IMG/VR virus record: IMGVR_UViG_3300020187_002434
Location: 51,241-115,240 of that record
Source: a virus
DNA length: 64,000 nucleotides
Reading direction: 5' to 3' (one strand)
Shown here piece by piece: positions 1 to 8,924 of this stretch; position 1 is the first letter of the stretch; each line of letters starts with the position of its first letter. Below the pieces are notes generated by a model that searched no databases, was not told where the DNA came from, and saw nothing but the letters and a program-made list of their open reading frames with translations. The translations under genes and the position numbers were made by a program.

Positions 1-1067
1 CCTTCCATCATATCGTCATTAAATCTTGATGTCTCATAAAAAAAATCTCCATTAGGGTTTTCATATGACCATAGATAATAACCTATCGCATCTTCACCGA
101 CCTCATCCTCCATAAAGTCCAAATAATTCTTAAGTTCATTACTGAAATTAAAAATTGCGTTCTCACCATCAAACCTATCAAAGAAGTGAGATGTTAATGA
201 TTCATACATAGATGTCTTAGGGTTATTTTTTACTTTCTTTAGAGTTTCGTAGTCATCCCCACGTTCCGTCAGTTTATTAATCTCTTCCTTTATTGGTGCA
301 AATCTTTCTAATAAAAAACTAAATTTTTCCCCGTGGTCCTGTTGATTGTATACCTCAGGTGTGCCGTTACCATGAGGTACAAGTAATGCCATTTTACCGT
401 ATGTTCTGTCTGAAGATTTTTTATCTATAATGTAATATAGTTTACCTCTTGATGTATATCTGTTAAAATAGTCGTCGTTATCAGTACTGGTGGTACACCA
501 TTTAGTACTTGCTCCGTAGTAACATGATGATTTATGTGATAATGGACGTATTATTAAAAATCTATCGTTTTCATAAACTCTATCTACTTCTTTTTTTACT
601 TCTTTTTCAGTCCTTATCTCATCTAAATAATCTTCGTACTTATTAACAAAACGAAATAAATCGTGAATGGTATCAAACGAGGTAATGTCTTTTGGTTTTG
701 ACCTTATCTTTTTTTCTGTACTTTCACTACTAAAATTTCCTTCTATATTTAAGATATTAAACATATTATCAACCTTTTCAGGTGATAATCTTTCAACAAT
801 ATCATGATACTTTTTAATATTGACCCATATAATACTTGCGACTGAAATTGGGTCCCCTCCTCCTACAACTGAAGAAGTGGGTTTATTAATTTCATCTATA
901 AATTTTTTAACACCCCATTCAGAATACTTTTTAGTTAAGCTTGGGTCGTTATTTATAATTATTTCGGCATATTTTATCGCCTCGTCACCTAACGGTTCAA
1001 GTTGATTTCGGAACTTATCTATTATACGCTCCTTTTTACCTTCTAATAATAGAGTTATAAACTTCAT
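1..1067 (-). CDS. Virion-type protein of unknown function, C-terminus cut by the window edge
   Basis: The frame opens with an ATG that overlaps the stop of the upstream 474-aa gene (TAATG) and runs off the left edge after about 355 residues. It starts MKFITLLLEGKKERI, a short hydrophobic segment ending L-L-E-G that resembles the N-terminal tag of many proteins here. Around residues 180-225 it has a Cys/Trp-rich block (SCYYGASTKWCTTST, then F-x-x-Y, GKLYYIID and YGKMALL). I have the impression that blocks of this kind recur in large-phage hypothetical proteins, but I know no function. The one-base overlap suggests translational coupling with its neighbour. Confidence 0.75.
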   Translation of the reverse strand, partial: MKFITLLLEGKKERIIDKFRNQLEPLGDEAIKYAEIIINNDPSLTKKYSEWGVKKFIDEINKPTSSVVGGGDPISVASIIWVNIKKYHDIVERLSPEKVDNMFNILNIEGNFSSESTEKKIRSKPKDITSFDTIHDLFRFVNKYEDYLDEIRTEKEVKKEVDRVYENDRFLIIRPLSHKSSCYYGASTKWCTTSTDNDDYFNRYTSRGKLYYIIDKKSSDRTYGKMALLVPHGNGTPEVYNQQDHGEKFSFLLERFAPIKEEINKLTERGDDYETLKKVKNNPKTSMYESLTSHFFDRFDGENAIFNFSNELKNYLDFMEDEVGEDAIGYYLWSYENPNGDFFYETSRFNDDMME

Positions 1068-2491
1068 TAGTCATATGCTGCACATCCTATACCACCACTG
1101 TCTTCAAAAAATCCGACACCACCACCGCTCTTAATAAAATTAAAAATCTTACGGTTTCTCCCTCCTGTTGGTTGTGTATCACTTGTTATTTTAATATCCC
1201 ATTCACCAATTTTATCATCAGTACCAGGTTCACTCTTTTCTGTATCATAATCAAATTTAACAGCCAATTGTATTATACAATATTTATACTGTTCATATTC
1301 ATTTGGTGAACTGTGTGGTTCTTGCCCATTAAATGTTCTGTCACCCTCTTGTTTAAATGAATTAGGGTCACCACCACCATCAGAAAATTGATTTGGACTT
1401 GGTGGATTTGGTCCTGATGAACCGTCACCATTTCTACCATTAGAATTTAAAGTGACATTTACTGTACTTATGTCGGGTACTAAAGAACTTAATTCATTAA
1501 CTATGTAACTATATACACTTTCAGCTCTCTCTTGAGAAAGTTCTTTAAAATTCATTTGCTGAGCCTCTCCTGTATTTCTGTATCTTGACGCTGATGTCGC
1601 AATTACAAATGGGTAGTTTTCACCGTCTACTTTATTCGCCACTGAAACTTTAGCATCTGGAAATTGTTTTAGAAAATCGGTAATATCACCTTTAAATTTT
1701 TTAGTCCACTCAACGACGCCTTGACCCACTCTTGTTGAGTTGTTAGGGAATGGTTCACCTTCAGTTTTCTTGTCTATTGAGTGATTAACTTTAACCGCGG
1801 GTATTACAGTTTCATCTTTTTCTTCTTTTGATAACTTACCAGGTATTAGACGTATTGATTTAATATTTTTTCTACATTCACCTATATCAGGAGTACTTTC
1901 ATCTTTCTTTTCAGGGTATTTTTTAGTACACCAATCGATAAAATATTGAATGAACCCTTCTTTATTTTCTTCTGTCATAGGAGGAACATCGGCACCTGAT
2001 TGTCTTTTGTCTTTTCCTTTTACACCCTTACTACCAGTTTTACAAGCGTTAAGTGATGACTCATTAAAGTCCGGATTTAACGAATCTTCGCCGAGAGGGA
2101 ATCCGAATTTTACTTGACCTAAACGGTCACCGTTTTGGTCTTCAATATTTCTTAACTCTTTTACAGAGTTACGATATTGGCTTTCATCTTTAAAATATGA
2201 TTTAGGGATGTAATTGTAACTACTGTATAGATATTGTCCATCAACACCTCTTCTTGTTGTTGTTTTTTCCGGTAACTTTTCAGACTCTAATTCTGAAACA
2301 GGGAATCTATATTTGAAATAATATCTTGGTGAACAACTGAAATCATCACCAGCACTTTCCCAATAAATTTTACTCTTTTCATCTAATAATGAGACAAACA
2401 CTCTTTCTATATTGTCAGTTTGTTCTAAAACTAACTCCAACCCCATAATTTGTCTCATGCGGTTAACTTCATTTATAATATTACGCTTCAT
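1067..2491 (-). CDS. N-terminally tagged protein with an OmpA-like C-terminal region
   Basis: The 474-aa product begins with the tag-like segment INEVNRMRQIMGLELVLEQ. Residues about 300-350 (SASRYRNTG, N-F-K-E-L-S, then RAESVYSYIV) resemble the R-x-N-T-G, N-x-x-L-S-x-x-R-A-x-S-V-x-x-Y core of OmpA-like peptidoglycan-binding domains. A low-complexity Gly/Pro/Asn linker follows. The middle is rich in Lys and Asp with scattered Cys. A TATTTATA box lies 13 nt before the ATG. The OmpA assignment is moderate because the domain is degenerate; a packaged or cell-wall-interacting virion protein is the inference. Confidence 0.8.
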   Translation of the reverse strand: MKRNIINEVNRMRQIMGLELVLEQTDNIERVFVSLLDEKSKIYWESAGDDFSCSPRYYFKYRFPVSELESEKLPEKTTTRRGVDGQYLYSSYNYIPKSYFKDESQYRNSVKELRNIEDQNGDRLGQVKFGFPLGEDSLNPDFNESSLNACKTGSKGVKGKDKRQSGADVPPMTEENKEGFIQYFIDWCTKKYPEKKDESTPDIGECRKNIKSIRLIPGKLSKEEKDETVIPAVKVNHSIDKKTEGEPFPNNSTRVGQGVVEWTKKFKGDITDFLKQFPDAKVSVANKVDGENYPFVIATSASRYRNTGEAQQMNFKELSQERAESVYSYIVNELSSLVPDISTVNVTLNSNGRNGDGSSGPNPPSPNQFSDGGGDPNSFKQEGDRTFNGQEPHSSPNEYEQYKYCIIQLAVKFDYDTEKSEPGTDDKIGEWDIKITSDTQPTGGRNRKIFNFIKSGGGVGFFEDSGGIGCAAYD

Positions 2492-2504
2492 TGTAATTTT
2501 TCTT

Positions 2505-2512
2505 TATAAATA
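2505..2512 (-). promoter_or_regulatory. Late-type TATTTATA box
   Basis: TATTTATA on the coding strand, 13 nt upstream of the ATG of the 474-aa tagged protein; one of about 29 boxes of this class in the window. Confidence 0.5.
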
Positions 2513-2513
2513 G

Positions 2514-2544
2514 TTTGTATAAAGAAAAACTTTCACTATCTTTA
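2514..2544 (+). promoter_or_regulatory. Host-type promoter of the CAP protein gene
   Basis: TTTG at 2514-2517, a 19-nt spacer and TATCTTTA at 2537-2544, close to the Bacteroidetes consensus TTTG/TAnnTTTG. The box covers the first possible ATG (2544), which favours the second ATG at 2550 as the start. Confidence 0.5.
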
Positions 2545-2549
2545 TGTTT

Positions 2550-3113
2550 ATGAAGAATCTATTACCCCTCCTTTTTTGTTTGATTTCATTAACGACCACA
2601 TCTCAAATTACATGGGAAGGTGCTAAATGTTATTATATTGATGATAAGGGTAATGAGGTTGAAGTTTCATGTGAAGGATATATCCCAACACCAGTACCTC
2701 AGGTAAATATTGATTCTCTTTGTTGGGAAATGGAAAAACGTTTTGTAAATACATTAAACGAATGGAGAGTAAATCATGGATTGAATGGATTAGAATACGA
2801 TGATGACATGGAATCTCTACTGACTGTGCCTTGGAATGAAAATCAGGTAAAAACAGGTAAAGTTGGTCATGGTGAAGGGTATAACAGTTTCACAAATCGG
2901 ATTGATTGGGCGGGTTTTGATACTTGTGGTGAATGTTGTGGGTCTAATCATAGGTCGGATGTTAATAATGTTTCTCAGTTTTTTTTACAGTATCAAAAAA
3001 GTCCCCCACACTGGAAAATTTTAACAAATAGTAAGTATAACTATATTTCTGTATCAGTTCTTTATGACCGAGAAACAAATACTTATTATTCTGTAGTAAA
3101 TGTTCGAAAGTGA
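2550..3113 (+). CDS. Secreted CAP/SCP-domain protein
   Basis: The 187-aa product has a signal peptide (MKNLLPLLFCLISLTTTSQ) with a Bacteroidetes-style SQ end. The rest matches the CAP (SCP/PR-1) fold in outline: N-x-x-R helix (NTLNEWRVNHGL), a GHGEG segment, a central CGECCG turn, S-P-P-H-W-K-I-L (the family S-P-x-H-x-x-x-L), and a final strand pair ending YYSVVNVRK. It should act in the periplasm or outside the cell. The start at 2550 is preferred because the alternative ATG at 2544 lies inside the promoter box. CAP proteins have varied roles, so the activity is unknown. Confidence 0.8.
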   Translation: MKNLLPLLFCLISLTTTSQITWEGAKCYYIDDKGNEVEVSCEGYIPTPVPQVNIDSLCWEMEKRFVNTLNEWRVNHGLNGLEYDDDMESLLTVPWNENQVKTGKVGHGEGYNSFTNRIDWAGFDTCGECCGSNHRSDVNNVSQFFLQYQKSPPHWKILTNSKYNYISVSVLYDRETNTYYSVVNVRK

Positions 3114-3144
3114 TTTGATTGTTTAAGATTTATATTTATATTTG
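3114..3144 (+). promoter_or_regulatory. Host-type promoter of the tmRNA
   Basis: TTTG at 3114-3117, a 19-nt spacer and a perfect TATATTTG at 3137-3144; the mature tmRNA begins 20 nt downstream. Confidence 0.7.
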
Positions 3145-3163
3145 TAGTGTTCTTTGAAAATAT

Positions 3164-3550
3164 GGGGGTGTTTTATGGATTTGACCGGTATGGTCAGGTG
3201 TAGAGTGCACGTAGTGAGAGGATACCTATCACTTTAATCTACGGTTTCAATTTGTAACAGGCGAAACTTTCGCAAAACTTCAGGCTGTCGGTTTACTCCG
3301 CACTGAAGAGGTTTACGCTGCCTAAGGCATCGTTTACCACGGGTCGGTCAGGACGTTAACCTTGGAACAGAAGTCCGTTGTAGTGGTGGAAAAATGACTG
3401 AACCCTAAATCGAGTCATACATCTATTGTCAGTGGAGGATGTTAAAATTCAACTGAATATTTCGGATTATTAAGAATTAATAATGAACTAAACGTGTAGG
3501 ACTCTATATTTGAAATATTTGGGACCTGGGTTCGAGCCCCAGCACCTCCA
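3164..3550 (+). ncRNA. ssrA: tmRNA (one-piece transfer-messenger RNA)
   Basis: The 5' GGGGGTG (3164-3170) pairs with 3' CACCTCC (3543-3549), followed by a discriminator A. The T-arm CTGGG-TTCGAGC-CCCAG sits just inside the 3' end, and no full CCA is encoded. The interior is long and structured. An open frame at 3260-3325 begins GGC GAA ACT and ends GTT TAC GCT GCC TAA, reading GETFAKLQ...EEVYAA, 21 residues. This is a plausible but unusually long tag with the usual terminal Ala-Ala. Trans-translation rescues stalled ribosomes and marks products for ClpP-type proteases; this phage also encodes a ClpP. The exact resume codon is inferred. Confidence 0.88.
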
Positions 3551-3569
3551 CAAATAAATCCCCTATTGT

Positions 3570-3601
3570 TTTGGCAGTAGGGGATTTTTGACTTATATTT
3601 G
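3570..3601 (+). promoter_or_regulatory. Host-type promoter of the DUF6011-like gene
   Basis: TTTG at 3570-3573, a 20-nt spacer and TATATTTG at 3594-3601, about 30 nt upstream of the ATG at 3632. The spacer overlaps the tail of a small hairpin after the tmRNA. Confidence 0.65.
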
Positions 3602-3631
3602 TATCACAATCACCACATAAACAATATTAAT

Positions 3632-4219
3632 ATGACTCAAGAACAAGTAATCGAAGAAGTGCAGAACTACAACGGAACCAACAATTTTATGAACTCACTC
3701 AAAAGAGGTCTTAATAAGTTTAACTCACTGACCGATAATCAAACCGCAGCAGCTATTCGTGTTATCGAGGGTGCTCGTCGTCATGAACAGGCTCAACAGC
3801 GTTTGAATATCACTTTGGTTGGTGATACCATCAAGATTGGTCGTAAGATTGCATTGGGTATTAAAGAAGAGTATGGTCTTGAGTTTCACCCCATCCTTAT
3901 CGATGTAACTGCGGTTACGGGTATGACTGACCGAGCACTTCGGGTCAAAGGCAAGTTGACGAAAGAAAACGGAGGTGTATGTCGTTGTTGCGCTAAAACC
4001 CTTACTGATGATGTTTCTAAGTTGACAGGTATCGGTCCTGTGTGTTCTAAGTATGTTGGTGTTGCTCATCCTCGTAGCGCTTACGACACTGTCGCAATCG
4101 AGAATTATAAAAAGGATATGTCTCGAAAAATTGATGAGATTGGTGAGTTTGAGTTTTGGATTCCTAAAAGGGCGATTGTTAAGTGGAATGGTATGGGAGG
4201 AGTGATGGTGAAGATGTGA
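3632..4219 (+). CDS. DUF6011-like zinc-binding protein
   Basis: The 195-aa product starts at the ATG giving MTQEQVIEEV; an in-frame TTG 33 nt upstream lies inside the promoter box and is rejected. Near residues 122-150 it has C-R-C-C-A-K-T-L-T-D-D followed by TGIGPVCSKY. This matches the C-x-x-C, L-T-D, G-I-G-P-x-C pattern of the DUF6011 zinc module of many phages. That module often sits beside helicase or DNA-binding domains, but none is evident here. Codon use is less AT-rich than in neighbouring genes. A strong terminator follows. Confidence 0.75.
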   Translation: MTQEQVIEEVQNYNGTNNFMNSLKRGLNKFNSLTDNQTAAAIRVIEGARRHEQAQQRLNITLVGDTIKIGRKIALGIKEEYGLEFHPILIDVTAVTGMTDRALRVKGKLTKENGGVCRCCAKTLTDDVSKLTGIGPVCSKYVGVAHPRSAYDTVAIENYKKDMSRKIDEIGEFEFWIPKRAIVKWNGMGGVMVKM

Positions 4220-4222
4220 GAA

Positions 4223-4246
4223 GGGGGGGTAACACCCCCCTTTTTT
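4223..4246 (+). terminator. Rho-independent terminator after the DUF6011-like gene
   Basis: G6 and C6 arms around a short loop, followed by six T residues. Confidence 0.8.
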
Positions 4247-4301
4247 GTTTTTTATATATTTGTAGATATTTATTACAATAAACTGTAAAAAAATATTTAA
4301 T

Positions 4302-4532
4302 ATGGGAACAGCAGAAATTAAAAGTCTTATTAGACACGGATTAACCGCAATTGGTACTTTGTTGGTACTAACAGGTTTGAACACATGGATACCTTTGGTA
4401 GACTTATTAACTGAGAATTTAGATTCAGTAATAAATGCTATCGAGGTTCTAATAGGTTTAGGAATAGCGGTCTTTGGATTCTTTAGGAACAAAGATAGAT
4501 TCGAAATAGTTAAGGAGGCCGAGGCCAAATAA
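4302..4532 (+). CDS. Putative holin (two-helix membrane protein)
   Basis: A 76-aa protein with two hydrophobic helices (about residues 13-32 and 44-60) separated by a short acidic turn, and a charged C-terminus starting FFRNKDRFE. This arrangement resembles small two-TM holins of phages infecting Bacteroidetes, but holins are recognised more by architecture than sequence. The gene is monocistronic, flanked by two strong terminators, with TATATTTG at 4255-4262. Endolysin-type genes lie elsewhere in the window. Confidence 0.6.
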   Translation: MGTAEIKSLIRHGLTAIGTLLVLTGLNTWIPLVDLLTENLDSVINAIEVLIGLGIAVFGFFRNKDRFEIVKEAEAK

Positions 4533-4553
4533 TAAAAACCTTTAAAATTAAAA

Positions 4554-4581
4554 CCCCCGAACAAATCGGGGGTTTTTTTTT
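4554..4581 (+). terminator. Rho-independent terminator after the holin candidate
   Basis: CCCCCGA and TCGGGGG arms with a 5-nt loop, followed by a run of T residues. Confidence 0.85.
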
Positions 4582-4623
4582 GACTAATAAATTATTATAT
4601 TTTATATTATAAAAAAAAACATA

Positions 4624-5121
4624 ATGAGTAACGTACTTGTACTAAATTCTGATTTTTCACCATTAAATATCACAACTTTACATAGAGGGTTTATATTGGT
4701 GAACAAAGGTAAAGCAGAAATAGTAAAAAAGGGAGACCGTGATATCGTCACCACTATAGGTAAATTTGTTCGTCCCGTAATTATAAGGTTATTAAATTAT
4801 ATTAGATATCGAAGAACCTCATTAAAAGTTAATAGAAAAAGAATTTTTAAAAGAGATAAGTCTACCTGCCAATATTGCGGTTCAAAAAAAAATCTAACTA
4901 TCGACCACATTATACCTCGTTCTCGTGGAGGTAAGAATACTTGGAAAAATTTGGTTACTTGTTGTTCTAGATGTAATGTTACAAAAGGTAATAAAACCCC
5001 TAACGAGTGGGGTGTTAAGTTAATAAATAGACCTCATGAACCCTCTGTATTTTCTTCCTTATTATACGAAGAAGCTGAGGTTATATGGGACGATTTTAGG
5101 AAAGGATTTTCTACTTATTGA
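4624..5121 (+). CDS. HNH endonuclease-like protein
   Basis: The 165-aa product has C-Q-Y-C-G (about residue 85) then TIDHIIPRSRGG, N-L-V-T-C-C-S-R-C-N and K-G-N-K-T-P, a complete HNH motif with two zinc CxxC pairs. The N-terminal half (VLVLNSDFSPLN, HRGFILVNKGKAE) is typical of a widespread free-standing HNH family in bacteria and phages. It could be a homing-type nuclease or a DNA-processing enzyme; the family role is not settled. It stands alone between the holin candidate and the adhesin gene. Confidence 0.85.
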   Translation: MSNVLVLNSDFSPLNITTLHRGFILVNKGKAEIVKKGDRDIVTTIGKFVRPVIIRLLNYIRYRRTSLKVNRKRIFKRDKSTCQYCGSKKNLTIDHIIPRSRGGKNTWKNLVTCCSRCNVTKGNKTPNEWGVKLINRPHEPSVFSSLLYEEAEVIWDDFRKGFSTY

Positions 5122-5132
5122 CCGTTATAAAC

Positions 5133-5140
5133 TATTTATA
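5133..5140 (+). promoter_or_regulatory. Late-type TATTTATA box
   Basis: TATTTATA 37 nt upstream of the adhesin ATG, further away than most copies of this box. Confidence 0.35.
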
Positions 5141-5177
5141 GGTGTAGTTCTTCATAAACAAGTAAACCTATAAATTA

Positions 5178-8174
5178 ATGAATTTTACTTTTTTTAATAA
5201 GGCACGCCGTGTGCTTTTAATACCTTTAATGCTCTTGTTTTCAGTAGTATTAAGGGCTCAATGTGACGTTTTTATAGAACAGGGTTCTGTAGTCGTCACT
5301 GATAATGGTAGTGGTGTCAAGTTTCAATTTGACGTTACAAACAATTCGGGTAGTGAATGGGAAGGGGACGTACTTAAGATGTATTGGTCACTTAATTCAA
5401 GTGCACCAATATGGACCATAGATTATACCTCAAACAACAATGTTGGACCCTTACCTCCTGGTCAGACTAGGACAATAACAACCCCTTGGTTCGACATTCC
5501 AAATCTCCCTTCATGGTTTCCTGAAGACCCAGGTCCTGGTGGAGTAAATGATTTATCGTGGGAAGAGTCTATGGAATGGGCGTATTATGGTTTATCTTTC
5601 CCTTTTGATGGGGCTTGGTCACAATTTAATCTTAGGTTAGGTAGTTGTGGGTTAGCTGATGGCGCTTGGGTATATAACTCAGACGGAACACCATACTACG
5701 GACCTTTTAATACTGATTGTCCTGATGTAAATAATGATGCGTTTTGTGATTGTGATGTTAATTTCCTTGGATTTGACCCTGAAACATATGACGTAAGTAT
5801 TGAAGTAGTATCACATTGGAACTGTGGCACTTCTTTAAATACGGTGGGTCAGTCGGGACAAATGGATTATGTAAATATGGTTCAAATAGGTGCACACGTA
5901 CCTGGTTGGGATTATGAATGGGGTTGTACCGCATCTGAATATCATTTAGGATGGACATTTGATAATCCTGTATCATTTGCTGAGTATTACGCGGGTGATA
6001 CAATAAATTATAATATGTTTGCTGACGATACATTTTATGATGATTGTTTCCAAAGTATCTTAGAGTCTGATACATTAACTTCATGTTTGGAAGTTGTATT
6101 ATGGCAAATAAACTATTCGGAAACTGCGATTATTGGTGAAATTGATGGTGGTTGGGCCCAGACGTGTGGATTATGTGCGGACCAAACACAGTTTTATCCT
6201 GACATATCAATGGAATTAAATTCTATTAATGTATGTGATGCACCACCCCCTATTTACCCTGGTTGTACTGACCCTTTAGCAGAAAACTTTAATGGTAATG
6301 CGGGGTATGATGACGGGACTTGTACTTTTGCACCTGTATACGGTTGTCAAGACCCTATCGCTTGTAATTATAATCAACAAGCAACCGAAAATGATGACTC
6401 ATGTATATATTGTGATACTCCAGAGGGAGAAGAATTATGTAATGAATATCATGGCGATAGCACTTATTGGGAGTTTTATAGTAATCTATTCGACTGTGAT
6501 GATGAAGTAATATATACTCCTGACGCAGGTGGATATGTTTCATTTGTAAATGCAGTGTGTGATGACGGGATAGTTTCTAACGAAATTAGTATAATAGTAG
6601 TTAACCCTGATACGGGTAATTTTAATTCAAATGACACATTATTTGTGTATTGTGTAGAAGTACCTGAATTAGGTCTTGATACTTGTTTAAATGGTAATTT
6701 AAACGGTACTGATTGGATTGAACCTGGTGGGGGTCAGTTAATATGGACTATTAATGTACCTGATTTTATAACTCAACTAACAATTAATGTATATGATGTT
6801 GAAGGTGAGATTGATGAATATTCATATAACAATACGTTCTTATACTTAAATAATATAAGTGACCCCGATGTATGTCTTGTTTTAGGATGTACAGACCCAA
6901 TAGCGGAAAATTATAATCCGTTAGCAACTGAGGATGATGGAAGTTGTGAATATATGGTTGATTTATCATTAGATAGTATAACTATAAACGAATACTGTGA
7001 CGGATTTACCCCATACTGGGTTCCTACGTTACATCTAAACAATCTAACCAATCCCGCGATAAATGAATACTGTATTAAAGTTCAAGTCTTAGGACAAACA
7101 AACGACACTATTTGTTTTAATGCGATGGGTACAACAATAAACTCATTCGGTGATATCTCTATTGAGTGGCCTAACCCCATATACTCATATGGTGTTGTTA
7201 GTGTACACGTTTTAGACGTAAATGGTGAGAGTCCTAACTCATGGGAAAATTTCGGAGAAGATGATAATATTAGTAATAATATACTTGTCCTTACAATCGG
7301 AGGTTCCGGAATTAATTGCAATGTTGCGGGATGTATCGACGATACTGCTAATAACTATAATCCTGACGCAAATGTGGATGATGGTAGTTGTACTTACGAT
7401 ATATTCGGATGTACCGATGAAAGCGCTAATAATTACAATCCCAATGCGAATTTAGACGATGGTACATGTACGTATGATATTTATGGTTGTACAGATGAAG
7501 AAGCAAATAACTACAACTCAACAGCTAACGTGGACGATGGGTCTTGTACTTATGACGTTTTCGGCTGTACAGACTCAACCGCAAATAATTATAACCTCTT
7601 AGCTACAGTCGATGACGGTTCTTGTGAATATGATGTATTTGGGTGTACTGATGAAAGTGCTAACAATTATAATTCACTTGCTAACGTGGATGATGGTAGT
7701 TGTACTTACGATATATTAGGGTGTACCGATTTAAACGCTAACAATTATAATATGTTCGCAAATGTAAATGATGGGTCATGTGAATATGACGTGTTTGGAT
7801 GTACTAACATGGACGCATTAAATTATAATTTTGAAGCGACGATAGAAGATGGTACTTGTGTTTTTCCTAGTCCTTGTGATGAATTCGACGGTCAGGCATT
7901 TGCACCTAACGCATTTAGTCCTAATAATGACGGTTTAAACGATTCTTGGGGGGTAATAACCGACGAAGAGTGTTGGAACACATGGGAAGTATCTATTTTC
8001 AATAGATGGGGTCAAGTGGTCTTTAAAATCGATAATCCTAATGGAAGATGGGATGGAAGTTTTAATAATGGTGGGTATTACGTACAAGACGGAGTTTACG
8101 CTTACACAATTAGGGCAGTGGCATGGAATTTGGAGGTCTTGGATACGAGTGGTTATATAACCGTTCTCAGGTAA
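5178..8174 (+). CDS. Secreted repeat adhesin with type-B T9SS C-terminal domain
   Basis: The 998-aa product has a basic, hydrophobic signal peptide ending LRAQ. A β-rich region is followed by at least ten copies of a Cys/Asp-rich unit (GCTDxxAxNYNxxAxxDDGSC), seven of them in tandem at residues about 718-896 with a 26-residue period. The last about 95 residues (FAPNAFSPNNDGLND, IFNRWGQVVF, GRWDG, G-V-Y-A-Y-T-I) are a canonical gliding-motility-associated C-terminal domain (CHU_C, type-B sorting signal). Host family members are exported by the T9SS and displayed on the surface, often needing a PorP/SprF partner; such a partner is encoded at 14987-15961. A cell-surface or virion-associated adhesin is inferred. 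Confidence 0.9.
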   Translation: MNFTFFNKARRVLLIPLMLLFSVVLRAQCDVFIEQGSVVVTDNGSGVKFQFDVTNNSGSEWEGDVLKMYWSLNSSAPIWTIDYTSNNNVGPLPPGQTRTITTPWFDIPNLPSWFPEDPGPGGVNDLSWEESMEWAYYGLSFPFDGAWSQFNLRLGSCGLADGAWVYNSDGTPYYGPFNTDCPDVNNDAFCDCDVNFLGFDPETYDVSIEVVSHWNCGTSLNTVGQSGQMDYVNMVQIGAHVPGWDYEWGCTASEYHLGWTFDNPVSFAEYYAGDTINYNMFADDTFYDDCFQSILESDTLTSCLEVVLWQINYSETAIIGEIDGGWAQTCGLCADQTQFYPDISMELNSINVCDAPPPIYPGCTDPLAENFNGNAGYDDGTCTFAPVYGCQDPIACNYNQQATENDDSCIYCDTPEGEELCNEYHGDSTYWEFYSNLFDCDDEVIYTPDAGGYVSFVNAVCDDGIVSNEISIIVVNPDTGNFNSNDTLFVYCVEVPELGLDTCLNGNLNGTDWIEPGGGQLIWTINVPDFITQLTINVYDVEGEIDEYSYNNTFLYLNNISDPDVCLVLGCTDPIAENYNPLATEDDGSCEYMVDLSLDSITINEYCDGFTPYWVPTLHLNNLTNPAINEYCIKVQVLGQTNDTICFNAMGTTINSFGDISIEWPNPIYSYGVVSVHVLDVNGESPNSWENFGEDDNISNNILVLTIGGSGINCNVAGCIDDTANNYNPDANVDDGSCTYDIFGCTDESANNYNPNANLDDGTCTYDIYGCTDEEANNYNSTANVDDGSCTYDVFGCTDSTANNYNLLATVDDGSCEYDVFGCTDESANNYNSLANVDDGSCTYDILGCTDLNANNYNMFANVNDGSCEYDVFGCTNMDALNYNFEATIEDGTCVFPSPCDEFDGQAFAPNAFSPNNDGLNDSWGVITDEECWNTWEVSIFNRWGQVVFKIDNPNGRWDGSFNNGGYYVQDGVYAYTIRAVAWNLEVLDTSGYITVLR
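7329..7866 (+). repeat. Seven tandem 78-bp coding repeats in the adhesin
   Basis: Seven in-frame copies of a 26-residue unit, G-C-[TI]-[DN] ... A-x-N-Y-N ... [DE]-D-G-[ST]-C-x-[YF]. Each unit has two Cys and an Asp-rich turn, which suggests calcium binding or disulphide-stabilised repeats. Copies differ at many synonymous sites, so they are not a very recent expansion. Confidence 0.9.
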
Positions 8175-8190
8175 ACAATCGATTAAATAA

Positions 8191-8218
8191 AAAAGTGACC
8201 TTCGGGTCACTTTTTTTT
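8191..8218. terminator. Bidirectional terminator with UUCG loop
   Basis: AAAGTGACC-TTCG-GGTCACTTT, with A and T runs on both sides, between the adhesin and the convergent minus-strand operon. Confidence 0.9.
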
Positions 8219-8227
8219 ATATAAGAA

Positions 8228-8254
8228 AAAAGGACTGACACCGCCAGTCCTTTT
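8228..8254 (-). terminator. Terminator of the 8.3-12.2 kb minus-strand operon
   Basis: Arms AAAAGGACTG and CAGTCCTTTT around a 7-nt loop; the T run follows on the minus strand. Confidence 0.8.
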
Positions 8255-8288
8255 CATAGATTTAATTTTACCCCCTTTTTTTAAAAGT

Positions 8289-8924
8289 TTATGAGAAGAC
8301 CTTATCTCTAATGCCTCTCAATTTCGAGTCCATATTTGACTCAATGGAATCCAATAAAGATTCCAACGCCGTTGTAAACTTATCTTCAATATCTCTTTTA
8401 AATCTATCGTTATCAATTTGCTTCATCACAATTTCTTTTGTCGTATCTGTAAGTCCTTCTAAGTATTTTTCTTCAAATTCTCTTGTGAATACATCGGCGA
8501 TACTTCTCGGTAAGAACTTCTTATCCGTAAATATTTTAGAAAATTCCTCTTCTTCAATTTCTGATATTGTCTGAGACAATACATCCTTTTCAAAACCATC
8601 AATATTAAGTTTACCCTCTAAAAAAAATAATAACTTATCTTTTAACGTGTCTATAACTTTAGAACCATCATCACCCATAATACCTTTAAGTGTCATAATT
8701 AAATCTTCATTAACTACGGATTCACTAATACCCATTTTTATCAAATGATTAGCCTCTAAAAATAATTTATTAAAGAATTTGGTGGTATGAATTTTAGAAT
8801 TAAAGTTAACAGACTCAGATATAATACCTAATCTTCCTTTAACAATTTTAGATTCAGTAAGACTATTAAGTTTTTTAGTTTCTAATTCTATTAGATTCTT
8901 TTTAACTATGTGTTTTAGACTCAT
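8289..8924 (-). CDS. Helical protein of unknown function, last gene of a virion-type operon
   Basis: The 211-aa product starts at an ATG overlapping the previous stop (ATGA), giving MSLKHIVKKNLIEL; a longer in-frame extension has no such support. It is almost entirely charged and helical, with no Cys and no membrane segment. Near its N-terminus it has L-T-E-S and I-S-E-S, close to the L-x-E motif of the N-terminal tags. It may be a small internal or scaffold-type protein. I do not recognise a family. Confidence 0.75.
   Translation of the reverse strand: MSLKHIVKKNLIELETKKLNSLTESKIVKGRLGIISESVNFNSKIHTTKFFNKLFLEANHLIKMGISESVVNEDLIMTLKGIMGDDGSKVIDTLKDKLLFFLEGKLNIDGFEKDVLSQTISEIEEEEFSKIFTDKKFLPRSIADVFTREFEEKYLEGLTDTTKEIVMKQIDNDRFKRDIEDKFTTALESLLDSIESNMDSKLRGIRDKVFS

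Noticed and set aside
3725-4564. A 279-aa minus-strand frame
   Set aside because: It is antisense to the DUF6011-like and holin genes, crosses two terminators, and its composition is that of a shadow frame.
5758-7455. Several short frames inside the adhesin gene on both strands
   Set aside because: All are shadows of the repeat-rich 998-aa frame and carry its periodic pattern.
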